Shown here: in pieces, positions 53,201-61,423 of the stretch
Numbering within the stretch: position 1 is the first letter of the stretch
Layout: each line of letters opens with the position of its first letter
NCBI RefSeq assembly: GCF_005405365.1
Contig: NZ_BJDX01000007.1
Coordinates: 1-64,000 of the forward strand
Source: Enterococcus xiangfangensis
GTDB taxonomy: Bacteria > Bacillota > Bacilli > Lactobacillales > Enterococcaceae
DNA length: 64,000 bases
Direction: 5' to 3'
Position numbers and translations under genes: made by a program
The notes under the pieces: model-generated
The model's input: the letters and a program-made list of their open reading frames with translations, nothing else
The model's database searches: none
What the model was told of the DNA's origin: nothing

Positions 53201-53748
53201 TTTGCTCCTCCCTTCCTCACGACAAGAAGTATAATACGAAGATTTTTCTATTTCTTTTTTATCTTTTTTAGTATTTAAAAAAATAAAAAAAAGAGAGCGC
53301 ACAAACGCTTTACTTACAACACTTTTTTCATAAGAATAATCGTTTTTTTATTTTAAAGATTATTTGACGTTTATAACAAAAACATCGATTGTTAGATAAA
53401 AATTAAAATATTTTAGGTTTAAATGAATAATTAAAGCCCTTTAACTTCATTTCGTTCTCATTTTAATTCTCCGCTATAAAAATCATTAGTTATTTAATTT
53501 CACCTTCTATACTTTATCTTGTAACAGAAACAGTCCACCCAGCTATCAGAATTTGGCCTTTGCTCCTACTAGATAAAAATGAAATATCAGGACACACTAA
53601 CTAAACTGAACTCCCTCGGTTTCCCCAAATGATTCAGTCTATGACAAACAATCAAACCAACTTTCAAACGCTGACTATCCGCCACCAACTTATTACCAAA
53701 AAAGTTGAAGAACTTTTCTCATGTATACCTTTTAGAAAAAACATCAAA
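53201..53748. other. 548-bp AT-rich spacer upstream of the WxL operon
   Basis: The - strand has a possible -10 (TATTAT/TATACT near 53230-53240) close to the large WxL gene but no clear -35. GTAAAGCGTTTGTG near 53310 is at best a poor CRE. No gene or repeat that I can support. Confidence 0.4.
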
Positions 53749-53796
53749 AAAATAGAGGAAAAAATCAATAATTGTTGATTTTTTCCTCTATTTTTC
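53749..53796 (-). terminator. Very strong terminator of the flavoprotein gene
   Basis: Perfect 21-base arms (53749-53769 and 53776-53796) around a six-base loop. The stem is AT-rich and self-flanked by T-runs in both directions, and it lies nine bases past the stop codon of the RclA-like gene. Confidence 0.92.
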
Positions 53797-53804
53797 AATA
53801 TTGT

Positions 53805-55130
53805 TTATTTCAACACATCATTCAATGCTTCACTCATTGTTGGATGGGTATAAATCTGATCCCTCAACAGTATATAAGGCAAATCACCTTTCATTGCCAA
53901 TGTGATCAGGTTGATGACTTCATGTGATTCTTCGGCATAAATACTTGCTCCAAGGATTCTCTCTGTTTTTGGATCTACAAGTACTTTGAACATTCCTTTA
54001 GGATCTTCTAAGATATTTGCTTTAGGTACACCGGCAGTCATAAATTTGAATAATTTGTAATCAAGCCCCATTGCTTTGGCCGCTTTTTCAGTTAAGCCAA
54101 CGGTTGATAAAGGCGGTGTAATAAAAACACTAGATGGCACGATCGTTCGATCTTTTAATGAACGAGTATTATTCCCATCCAATTGATCCAAAATAATCCG
54201 ATAATCATCCAAAGAAACATACGTAAATTGCGGTCCACCTTTAACATCCCCGATCGCCCAAACGTTCGGTGCATCTGTCCGTAACAGATCATCCACCACG
54301 ATTTCTCCACGATCCGTTATTTTCACATCTGTGTTTTCTAGACCTAATCCTGCTATATTGGGTTTGCGTCCAGTTGCTGCCAAAATTTTATCTGCATTAA
54401 TCGTAGCTGTTTGACCATTTTCAGTATAAATGATCTTGGCATGATCTGTCCGATCACTCACTTCATCTAGTGAAACGCCTAAATGAAACTCGATTCCTTG
54501 TGCTGTTAAATCTTTAAAAATCAGGTCCGCAACATCATCATCTTCACGTGCCAAGAATTTTTCCTTTGCATCCAAAACAATAACTTTGGAACCGTAATTA
54601 GCAAACATTGAGGCAAATTCCAAGCCAATATAACCAGCACCGATAATCACTAACGTTTCCGGTAACACTTCTAAATCCATCGCCGCAAGCGAATCGACAA
54701 CGTATTTACTTTCTTTTAATCCTTTGATTGGCAAAACAATCGGAGTCGCCCCAGTATTAATAAAAATCCGGTCCCCTTCTACACGTGTGAGCCCTTCATT
54801 GTCAACTTCCAAAATATGATTTGAAATAAAATGCGCAGTCCCATCCATCACAGTCCCCGTAGCTTCATCCGCAATCATATGATAATTTTTATTACGCAAT
54901 TTAGCAGTCAATGCTTCTTTTTTCATTATTCCTTTTGTAAACGGCACTCCTTTTTCTCCATTTACAATTAACGATTTCGAGGGGATGCATCCGACATTGA
55001 TACAAGTCCCGCCATACATACGCTTTGCTTTTTCAATGACTAAGACAGATTCTCCTCTGCTTGCTAATACTTTAGCTAATGTCTTGCCGCCCTTGCCGAA
55101 ACCAATAATAATATTTTTATACTTCTCCAT
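53805..55130 (-). CDS. Pyridine-nucleotide disulfide oxidoreductase (RclA/MerA-like)
   Basis: 441 residues from the ATG at 55130 after GGAGG; the longer frame has no site. FAD site IIIGFGKGGKTLAKVLA, redox disulfide GGTCINVGCIPSKSLI near residue 40, NAD site VIIGAGYIGLEFASMFANYG, and AIGDVKGGPQFTYVSLDD. The dimerisation domain ends IYTHPTMSEALNDVL, with the histidine-proline-threonine pair of this class. It resembles the RclA/YkgC group, which answers to hypochlorite or copper in E. coli. No redox partner gene is adjacent. Confidence 0.9.
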   Translation of the reverse strand: MEKYKNIIIGFGKGGKTLAKVLASRGESVLVIEKAKRMYGGTCINVGCIPSKSLIVNGEKGVPFTKGIMKKEALTAKLRNKNYHMIADEATGTVMDGTAHFISNHILEVDNEGLTRVEGDRIFINTGATPIVLPIKGLKESKYVVDSLAAMDLEVLPETLVIIGAGYIGLEFASMFANYGSKVIVLDAKEKFLAREDDDVADLIFKDLTAQGIEFHLGVSLDEVSDRTDHAKIIYTENGQTATINADKILAATGRKPNIAGLGLENTDVKITDRGEIVVDDLLRTDAPNVWAIGDVKGGPQFTYVSLDDYRIILDQLDGNNTRSLKDRTIVPSSVFITPPLSTVGLTEKAAKAMGLDYKLFKFMTAGVPKANILEDPKGMFKVLVDPKTERILGASIYAEESHEVINLITLAMKGDLPYILLRDQIYTHPTMSEALNDVLK

Positions 55131-55450
55131 CTCAAATACCTCCATAAAAGAGTCCAAAATTATACCCGAAGTATACTGCTTAAACACCCTAAAGTGAAAT
55201 ATCCAATCCTAAAAAACACTTAGCCAGTCAAATTTAAGGGTGTGATTTTCATAATAGAGGACGAAGGAAAAAAATGCTAAATTACTTGAGATTTCATTTC
55301 AAAACTGTTTTTATTTTTTTAGTCATTGTTAAATTTAAAACACTCATGTTTTACAGGAAAATCAGCACTTTTTTCATATGAAGTTCCAGTATCTCCTCAC
55401 TGCTTTATAAGCTTTCAAACTATTTTCTACTGTACTTTTTAATCCAGATT
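55131..55450. other. Spacer between the YjbQ operon and the flavoprotein gene
   Basis: On the - strand, TATAAT (55164-55159) is a likely -10 of the RclA-like gene; the -35 is weak. ATTTCAAAACTGTTTT (55296-55311) resembles the repeated 16-base motif described at 41314. A 35-codon frame is listed separately. Confidence 0.4.
55274..55381 (+). CDS. Possible 35-residue hydrophobic peptide
   Basis: ATG at 55274 follows GAAGGA by six bases. The peptide begins MLNYLRFHFKTVFIFLVIV and continues basic and hydrophobic (KFKTLMFYRK), which could be a small membrane peptide. AT-rich sequence gives such frames by chance, so the call is weak. Confidence 0.2.
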   Translation: MLNYLRFHFKTVFIFLVIVKFKTLMFYRKISTFFI

Positions 55451-55494
55451 AAAAAGCAACTACAATATACGATCATATCGCATATCGTAGTTGC
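55451..55494 (-). terminator. Terminator of the aldolase/TIM/YjbQ operon
   Basis: GCAACTAC (55456-55463) pairs with GTAGTTGC (55487-55494), an ATAT pair and further inner pairing extend the stem, and five T follow on the - strand. Confidence 0.85.
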
Positions 55495-55507
55495 TCCTTA
55501 GTTTCCT

Positions 55508-56026
55508 CTATTGCCCCATAATCATCAAGTTACAAGTGCGAGTACGTTCTCTATTTTGATCCCAATCGATAAAATAGATATAACCAACTGAGCCGATTAA
55601 AGGTTCCCCATCTTTAATAATTACCGTTTCACTAGCTCCAAATAGTGAACCTTTGATATGAGCATCTGCATTTAAAATTGATACTGGATCAGGTAAATAG
55701 TTTGGATCTTTTGCCGCCAAATCTTTTAAAAACTCTACGTGTGCAGGTCCAGGATACAAATAATCGGATTCAGTCTGCTGTTTTGGAATTAATCTTTCTA
55801 AAATCCGATTTTGATCAACTTGTAAAAATTCATCTCCTTTCCAGTCTTTATCATGTACGTATTCTTCAAAAATTACTGAACATGTTGTATGTGGTGTAGT
55901 TATTGCACAGAACCCATCTTTGATTCCAGAATTTTTGACAGCATTCCTCAATTGATGTGTAATATCTAAATAAGTAATTTTTCCTGCTTGTGTATCAAGT
56001 GCGAGTTGTTCATGCTTTACGTTCAT
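55508..56026 (-). CDS. YjbQ (UPF0047) family protein
   Basis: 172 residues, longer than the usual ~135 because of an insertion around residues 60-110 (including ESDYLYPGPAHVEFLKDL). Family marks: FCAITTPHTTCSVIFEE near residue 42, HIKGSLFGASETVIIKDGEPLIGSVGYIYFIDWD, and the end NRERTRTCNLMIMG. YjbQ proteins have a histidine- and arginine-lined pocket; thiamin-phosphate-synthase activity was shown for some but their role is unclear. The start overlaps the TIM-like stop by four bases (ATGA), implying translational coupling and a role in the same sugar-phosphate pathway. Confidence 0.9.
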   Translation of the reverse strand: MNVKHEQLALDTQAGKITYLDITHQLRNAVKNSGIKDGFCAITTPHTTCSVIFEEYVHDKDWKGDEFLQVDQNRILERLIPKQQTESDYLYPGPAHVEFLKDLAAKDPNYLPDPVSILNADAHIKGSLFGASETVIIKDGEPLIGSVGYIYFIDWDQNRERTRTCNLMIMGQ

Positions 56027-56727
56027 TTTTTCTGGCCTCTTTCCTTGAATGCTTTCATTAGTGCTTCGACCATGTCAGTTAGCATATCTATCGGAGAATC
56101 AGCATTAGTTATCCCACTTGTGCATCCAGTCCCATCGGCTCCTAATTTAATTGTATGGTATACATCAGCTGCTGTACTAATTCCTGCCGCCTGCATAACT
56201 AAAATAGTTTTGTCAATCGCTTTAATCGCCTGATTTGTTTGCTGGACGTAACTATCATCACTAGTTTTACCAGTACCAATCAGTTCTGTTGGCTCACATA
56301 AAATTACATCTGCTCCCATAACAGCTATTGCTCTGGCCTCATCTATCGAGTCTGCGCAAACAATAGTCTTAATTCCCATTGCTTTCGCTTTTTTCATTGA
56401 CTGTGCTAAGGCGGCCAGTGTTAATGGTTTTTCAGCATGATTTAAAAAAACTGCACGTGCTCCTGCATGATAGATAGATTCTGGTAACACATGTCCCATT
56501 CCTCTTCCTGGTTCAATACCATCCATGTGTTGTGCAGTTACGATAATATTTTTTGTCGCATCTTTTACTGCAGAAATATCAGCGTATGGAACCGTTACCA
56601 ATATAGAGCATTCCGGATATTTTAAAGCTAATTCATCTGCTCTTTTGGCCAAAATCAATAACTCTTCTCCATACAGATAAGACTTAGGATTGAATACAAA
56701 AAATGGGTATTTAATTCTATTAGTCAT
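56023..56727 (-). CDS. Triosephosphate-isomerase-like protein
   Basis: 234 residues, shorter than glycolytic TIM (~250). The catalytic set is kept: lysine in FVFNPKSYLYG near residue 16, histidine in AVFLNHAEKPL and glutamate in ILCEPTELIGTGK near residue 145. The C-terminal phosphate loop reads GADGTGCTSGI. The dimer-interface loop differs from housekeeping TIM. It belongs to the TIM-like isomerases found in polyol and sugar-acid operons (for example the tetrulose-phosphate isomerase of erythritol breakdown). It may isomerise DHAP or a tetrulose phosphate. Between the aldolase (13 bases) and YjbQ (overlap). Confidence 0.88.
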   Translation of the reverse strand: MTNRIKYPFFVFNPKSYLYGEELLILAKRADELALKYPECSILVTVPYADISAVKDATKNIIVTAQHMDGIEPGRGMGHVLPESIYHAGARAVFLNHAEKPLTLAALAQSMKKAKAMGIKTIVCADSIDEARAIAVMGADVILCEPTELIGTGKTSDDSYVQQTNQAIKAIDKTILVMQAAGISTAADVYHTIKLGADGTGCTSGITNADSPIDMLTDMVEALMKAFKERGQKK

Positions 56728-56740
56728 TTCTTACTCCTTT

Positions 56741-57577
56741 TTAATTTATACTTTTAGTTGCAAAAACTTTATAACAACCTTCTAAAGTTTCGGACATCGC
56801 TTCATTAGCAAGAAATTTCATTTCTAAATAGTCCCTTGGATTTCCCTCTATATTTTTTTTATATGCCGCATTTAAAAAATCAGTAAAAATATTGATTTTA
56901 GCAATTCCACTTACTGCACATCGATTTAAATTCGTATTTCCTGATGAAGAACCTCCATGTAATACTAATGGCACTTCTGTTATCTCTCGAATTTCCGCTA
57001 GTCGTTCAAAATTTAATATTGGGGTTCCTTTATAAGCACCGTGAGCGGTTCCAATTGAGACCGCTAAAGAATCTACATCTGTATTCTTCAAGAACGTTTG
57101 AACATCCTTTACTTCTGTATAAACAGAATCAGTCGTCTCATGATTTTCGTAATTAGTACCTGCACCAACATGCCCTAATTCAGCTTCTACTGTGACATTT
57201 TTTTGATGCGCATAATCAACGACTTCTTTTGTAATTTTAATATTATTTTCTAAACTTTCTTTTGAAGCATCTATCATTACAGACGTGAAGCCTAACTCAA
57301 TAGCTCGTTTAATAAAATTGAAATCTTCTCCGTGATCTAAATGTAATACAACAGGAACAGAAACTTTTTCAGCTAAATATTTACCGATTAATGCTGCCTC
57401 TTCCAATGAAATTATTTCTTTATGCGCCTGGGCAAACGGTAATATCAAAGGCTTATTTAATTTTTCTGCTACCATAACAAACGTCCGAGCGGAATCTAAA
57501 TCAATAAAATTCGTAGCGGGGATTGCGTAGTTCTCTTTTCTAGCTTTTAAAAGTATCTCTTTAGAATTAACTAACAA
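56741..57577 (-). CDS. Class II ketose-phosphate aldolase, microcompartment-linked operon
   Basis: 278 residues from a TTG at 57577. An ATG nine bases upstream directly abuts GGAG with no spacing, while the TTG is nine bases away and gives the family N-terminus LVNSKEILLKARKENYA. Zinc motifs: HLDHGED near residue 80, EAELGHVG, GTAHGAYKG and LHGGSSSGN. It belongs to the FBA/GatY class and is only distantly similar to the aldolase at 23360. It should cleave a ketose phosphate to DHAP and an aldehyde, and the following TIM-like gene fits DHAP handling. No encapsulation-type tail is seen. Confidence 0.88.
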   Translation of the reverse strand: MLVNSKEILLKARKENYAIPATNFIDLDSARTFVMVAEKLNKPLILPFAQAHKEIISLEEAALIGKYLAEKVSVPVVLHLDHGEDFNFIKRAIELGFTSVMIDASKESLENNIKITKEVVDYAHQKNVTVEAELGHVGAGTNYENHETTDSVYTEVKDVQTFLKNTDVDSLAVSIGTAHGAYKGTPILNFERLAEIREITEVPLVLHGGSSSGNTNLNRCAVSGIAKINIFTDFLNAAYKKNIEGNPRDYLEMKFLANEAMSETLEGCYKVFATKSIN

Positions 57578-57590
57578 ACCAACCATCTCC

Positions 57591-57655
57591 TTTTACATTT
57601 GTAAATATATATTTACTTTTGTAAAAATTGTAGTATAATTGGTTTAACTTGTCAA
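57591..57655 (-). promoter_or_regulatory. Promoter and palindromic operator of the aldolase operon
   Basis: On the - strand TTGACA (57655-57650) and TACAAT (57632-57627) are 17 bases apart. Just downstream lies a perfect 16-base palindrome GTAAATATATATTTAC (57601-57616), flanked by TTTTAC (57591-57596) and GTAAAA (57621-57626). This double dyad would sit on the transcription start and is a good candidate for the divergent SorC-type regulator. Confidence 0.75.
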
Positions 57656-57697
57656 TGCATCTAGCCATATTGTTTGATACAAAAAACATAATTTTGG

Positions 57698-57707
57698 AAC
57701 ATATGTT
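57698..57707. promoter_or_regulatory. Small palindrome upstream of the SorC-type regulator
   Basis: AACATATGTT, perfect, 26 bases before the regulator's start and 11 bases before its AGGAGG site. It could be a second, unrelated operator. Confidence 0.35.
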
Positions 57708-57733
57708 ACTCATGTTCTAGGAGGGAATGAAAT

Positions 57734-58654
57734 ATGTTAGACAGAGAAGATTTAATACTGAAGGTTGCTCTTTTATACTATGAAAACGAAGAGACTCAAA
57801 GTGATATTGCAAAAAAATTAAACATTTCACGTCCGACAGTTGCCTCATTGCTCCATGAAGCTAAAAAAAATGGTATTGTGAAGATCACAATACAACATAA
57901 TGAGTTACACTTAGTAAAACTTCAGGAAAAGCTTACAGAAAAATATGACTTGAAAAATGTTAAAATCGCTGCAAAAGGACAAAAAAATATGAAGACCGCG
58001 GCAGGTAAATTATGTGCTGATCTTATTGAACCTTTGCTTAAAAACATCACCAAATTAGGAATTGGTTGGGGGACTACGCTTTATGAATATGTGGAACAAG
58101 CAAACTTACTAAAATTAAACCATTTAAAAATCACTCCGTTAATTGGTGGTATTGGACTTTCTGAAGTTCGCTTTCATTCCAATCATTTAGCTTTTGTATT
58201 ATCTGAGAAATATAATTGTGATGTGTCCTATTTTTACGCACCCGCTATAGCGGACACCGTAGAAGTAAAAGAAACTCTTCTTCGTACAGAATTAATAAAA
58301 GAAATTATTGATGAAGGAAAAAACGTTGAGTTTGCTCTATTAGGGGTCAGCAATCCAATTCATTCTTCTACTTATAAAAAATTGAAATATATCTCCAAAA
58401 CAGAAGCAGAGCTACTGAAAAACGAACATGCTATCGGTGATATTGGCAGCACTATTTTTACCGCTGATGGTACTCCCCTAAGAAAAGGGTTCTCTCAACG
58501 ATTGCTTGGAATTGAATTGAAAGATATTAAGAAGATTCCTCGGGTAGCAATTGTTGCTACAGGAAAAGAAAAAACTGAAAGTGTCCAAACCTTACTTAAT
58601 ATGAATGTTATTACTGACTTAATTATCGATGAAGAAATCGCTGAACTACTTTAG
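57734..58654 (+). CDS. SorC/DeoR-type sugar-binding transcription regulator
   Basis: 306 residues, AGGAGG nine bases before the ATG. N-terminal helix-turn-helix (EETQSDIAKKLNISRPTVASLLHEAKKNGIV). The rest is the SorC sugar-phosphate-binding domain: LGIGWGTTLYEYVE, ITPLIGGIGLS, FALLGVSNP, AIGDIGSTIFTADG and VAIVATGKEKTESV. The family regulates sugar operons in response to phosphorylated sugars. It lies between the aldolase operon and the end of the microcompartment operon and probably controls at least the former. Confidence 0.93.
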   Translation: MLDREDLILKVALLYYENEETQSDIAKKLNISRPTVASLLHEAKKNGIVKITIQHNELHLVKLQEKLTEKYDLKNVKIAAKGQKNMKTAAGKLCADLIEPLLKNITKLGIGWGTTLYEYVEQANLLKLNHLKITPLIGGIGLSEVRFHSNHLAFVLSEKYNCDVSYFYAPAIADTVEVKETLLRTELIKEIIDEGKNVEFALLGVSNPIHSSTYKKLKYISKTEAELLKNEHAIGDIGSTIFTADGTPLRKGFSQRLLGIELKDIKKIPRVAIVATGKEKTESVQTLLNMNVITDLIIDEEIAELL

Positions 58655-58724
58655 TCCAGCAAATATTTATTCTGAAATAATGGTTAATGTTCAAATGAGT
58701 AATTTGCCTAAAAAGCTCAGAGTG

Positions 58725-58777
58725 TAAACTACGCCCCTTGAATTAGTTCTTTTCTCTAACTCAGGAGGCGTAGTTTA
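58725..58777. terminator. Shared terminator between regulator and microcompartment operon
   Basis: TAAACTACGCC (58725-58735) pairs perfectly with GGCGTAGTTTA (58767-58777), and inner TGAATTAG/CTAACTCA extends the stem. It lies between two convergent units and can serve both; T-runs are modest. Confidence 0.75.
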
Positions 58778-58884
58778 TAGTTAACTTTTAGAGTCATTTT
58801 TTCTCATGCCGCAGTCATTTACCAAGATTGTAAAACTACCTCGTTATTGACCATACTATTAATAAATACCTTTAGTTGTTCAAA

Positions 58885-59166
58885 TTAAGCATTTGTTGTT
58901 GGTAAAATCGATTCAACTTCTGCATGTGGGCGTGGGATAACATGAACAGATAACAATTCTCCCACACGTTGAGCTGCTGCCGCACCAGCATCAGTTGCTG
59001 CTTTAACAGCACCTACATCACCACGAACCAATACAGTGACGATTCCACCACCAACTCGTTCTTTACCAACCAAAGTAACATTTGCTGCTTTGACCATGGC
59101 GTCAGCCGCCTCAATTGATCCGATTAATCCTTTTGTTTCAATCATTCCTAATGCATCTGATTTCAT
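58885..59166 (-). CDS. BMC-H hexameric microcompartment shell protein (PduA/EutM type)
   Basis: 93 residues, single BMC domain. [57 protein letters not shown]-type sequence (seen at residues 5-62) matches PduA/EutM. GGGIV contains the pore loop position, and [14 protein letters not shown] is the usual C-terminal strand. Main shell tile. Last gene of the microcompartment operon, 16 bases after PduL. Canonical in length. Confidence 0.96.
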   Translation of the reverse strand: MKSDALGMIETKGLIGSIEAADAMVKAANVTLVGKERVGGGIVTVLVRGDVGAVKAATDAGAAAAQRVGELLSVHVIPRPHAEVESILPTTNA

Positions 59167-59182
59167 TTTATATTCCTCCTAA

Positions 59183-59818
59183 TTATTTTTTAATTTTTAT
59201 TTTTGTTCCTGACTTAACGCCAAGAGCATTCGCTTCTTCAGTGTCGATGTGACATTCTAATCCGGAATTTTCTTTCGCCCGGACAATAACATTGGCTAAA
59301 CTGCCGCCTCGTTCACCCGCAAATTCAATAGTAACAGACTCACCATCGGTTACTCCAAAACGAACTGCTTCTTCTGGCAACATATGAATATGACGCTTAG
59401 CTACAATCGCTCCTTGAATAACTTCAAATGAACCATTCGGACCTACCAAAGTAATCCCTGGAGTTCCAGCTAAATCTCCAGACAGACGTAATGCGCCTTT
59501 TATACCTAATTTAAACGTATCACTTTGCAAAATTTCTACTTGTGTTTCTGGACGAACCGGACCTAAAATACGAACTTTTTCAATTACACCTTTGGGTCCA
59601 CAAATCATCAGACATTCTTTACAAGCATATTGACCAGGTTGGGATAAATCTTTTAATTTAGTCAATTGATAGTTACTACCAAATAATTTATCCACAGCTG
59701 ATTGACTTAAGTGAATATGTCGGTTTGAAATTCCTACAGGAATAGTGTTATCTTGTGGCATACCCGCGGGATTTAAATGTGCCATTAGTGCATTTAATAT
59801 GGCTTCATAATCTTCCAT
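59183..59818 (-). CDS. pduL: PduL-type phosphotransacylase
   Basis: 211 residues. PduL turns acyl-CoA plus phosphate into acyl-phosphate and regenerates CoA inside the compartment. Two zinc-binding histidine groups are seen: ISNRHIHLSQ near residue 31 and AKRHIHMLPEE near 140. VRPETQVEILQSDTFKLG is a family segment. The N-terminus (MEDYEAILNALMAHL) is an amphipathic helix followed by a flexible stretch, the form of an encapsulation peptide. It follows the aldehyde dehydrogenase by 43 bases. Confidence 0.95.
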   Translation of the reverse strand: MEDYEAILNALMAHLNPAGMPQDNTIPVGISNRHIHLSQSAVDKLFGSNYQLTKLKDLSQPGQYACKECLMICGPKGVIEKVRILGPVRPETQVEILQSDTFKLGIKGALRLSGDLAGTPGITLVGPNGSFEVIQGAIVAKRHIHMLPEEAVRFGVTDGESVTIEFAGERGGSLANVIVRAKENSGLECHIDTEEANALGVKSGTKIKIKK

Positions 59819-59861
59819 TTTTTCTCCTTATTTAGCTAATTTTATTTTATCTGATCGTTGT

Positions 59862-61403
59862 TTATGCGTTCATTTGAGTTAAAACCTTACGTACCACTTC
59901 TGCTAATTCTGATAGTTCGGTCTCGCTAAACTTGGTATCTGAACTCTTTTCTGAACTAGTTTTTGAGGGTTTATCAGATGTTAAACAAGCTTCAATTGGT
60001 CCTTCTAATTCAGCATGTGAAAAACTAGGATCTCCCTGAACCAATGTTGTGACATCTTTTAAGCCATAAGCAACTTTTTTAATATTCAACAGGTGTTTAG
60101 GGCTGACATTTTCAGAAACAGAACTGCCGCCAAAAGTTCCACACCCTAATGTGAATGAAATCGGTAAGCCGGTACTAATTCCTGTTCCTCCTTGGCTCCC
60201 TCCTGTATTAACTAAAATTCGCGAAGCAGGTTTCGCTGCAAATTTTAACACGATATCACGATTATTCGTATGGATGCTCATCGTATGACCAATCCCATTT
60301 TGCAAAAGATCGATACTCAATTGACAAGCTTCTTCCCAATCTTTAACTACATAAAAAGCTAAAACTGTCGTCAATTTTTCATAAGATAATGGATTACCTT
60401 CTCCTACACCATTTTGATGACCAATTAGAACAGTTGTTGTATGAGGGACTGTAAATCCAGCTGCTTCAGCGATAACTTGCGGTGAACGACCGACAAATTT
60501 CGCATTCATTGCATGACCACCATTTTTAAAGAGTAAGCCGCAAACTTTGTTAGTTTCTTCTTCAGACATAAAGTAAGCGCCTTGTGCTTTCAATTCTGCA
60601 ACAACTTCAGCTTCATTACTTTCTTCACAAATGATAGATTGTTCTGAAGCACAAATTGTTCCATTATCAAAAGTTTTACTAGCAATGATTTGTGAAACGG
60701 CTTGTTTCACATCTGCACTATTTTCAATATAAGCAGGTGAATTTCCAGCACCTACACCAATTGCTGGTTTGCCAGAACTGTATGCGGCTTTCACCATTCC
60801 AGGACCACCCGTCGCAATAATCAAACTAATTTCTTTAGCGTGCATCAATTCATTAGTAGCTGCCATTGTTGGCGTTGATACACAGCTGATGATTCCTTTA
60901 GGAGCACCAGCTGCTTCGGCTGCTCGCGCCATCATATCAGCAGCTTTTTTAGTACATTGTGCTGCTGCCGGATGCGGAGCAAAAACGATGGCATTTCTTG
61001 ATTTCAACGCTACCATTGACTTGAAAATCACTGTGGAAGTTGGATTGGTAGAAGGGACAATCCCTAAAATTAAACCAACTGGTTCTGCTACATCAAGTGT
61101 TCCTTTTGTTTTATCTTCACTAATAATTCCTACTGTTTTTTCATCTTTGATTTGTTCATACAATAATGTTCCAGCGGCATGATTTTTATAAGCTTTGTCT
61201 GCGACTTTCCCAAACCCTGTCTCATCTACTGCAGCTTTAGCCAAACATACAGAAAATTTTTCAGCAGCTTCTTTCATACTTTTTAAAATAGAATCTACTT
61301 GTTCTTGCGTAAATGTCGCAAACTCTTGTGCTGCAGCTTTTCCAGCTCGGGATAAATCACGAGCTTCTTGAACTGAGCGTAAATCTTTATCAAATTCGTT
61401 CAT
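59862..61403 (-). CDS. CoA-acylating aldehyde dehydrogenase of the microcompartment
   Basis: 513 residues from the ATG at 61403 after AGAGGAG; a TTG upstream is rejected. The protein oxidises an aldehyde to acyl-CoA with NAD+. Catalytic cysteine in KTFDNGTICASEQS near residue 249; nucleotide region IIATGGPGMVKAAYSSGKPAIG; GNSPAYIE. Closest in style to the PduP/EutE group. The last ~45 residues are a Ser/Lys linker plus an amphipathic helix ETELSELAEVVRKVLTQMNA, a C-terminal encapsulation signal as in glycyl-radical-type compartments, unlike the N-terminal one of PduP. The aldehyde's identity is not evident. Confidence 0.94.
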   Translation of the reverse strand: MNEFDKDLRSVQEARDLSRAGKAAAQEFATFTQEQVDSILKSMKEAAEKFSVCLAKAAVDETGFGKVADKAYKNHAAGTLLYEQIKDEKTVGIISEDKTKGTLDVAEPVGLILGIVPSTNPTSTVIFKSMVALKSRNAIVFAPHPAAAQCTKKAADMMARAAEAAGAPKGIISCVSTPTMAATNELMHAKEISLIIATGGPGMVKAAYSSGKPAIGVGAGNSPAYIENSADVKQAVSQIIASKTFDNGTICASEQSIICEESNEAEVVAELKAQGAYFMSEEETNKVCGLLFKNGGHAMNAKFVGRSPQVIAEAAGFTVPHTTTVLIGHQNGVGEGNPLSYEKLTTVLAFYVVKDWEEACQLSIDLLQNGIGHTMSIHTNNRDIVLKFAAKPASRILVNTGGSQGGTGISTGLPISFTLGCGTFGGSSVSENVSPKHLLNIKKVAYGLKDVTTLVQGDPSFSHAELEGPIEACLTSDKPSKTSSEKSSDTKFSETELSELAEVVRKVLTQMNA

Positions 61404-61423
61404 TACTGTTGCTCCTCTTTTGA

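Noticed and set aside
60769-61182. 137-codon frame on the + strand within the aldehyde dehydrogenase gene
   Set aside because: It is antisense to a strongly conserved gene, has no ribosome site and shows the proline/alanine composition of a shadow frame.
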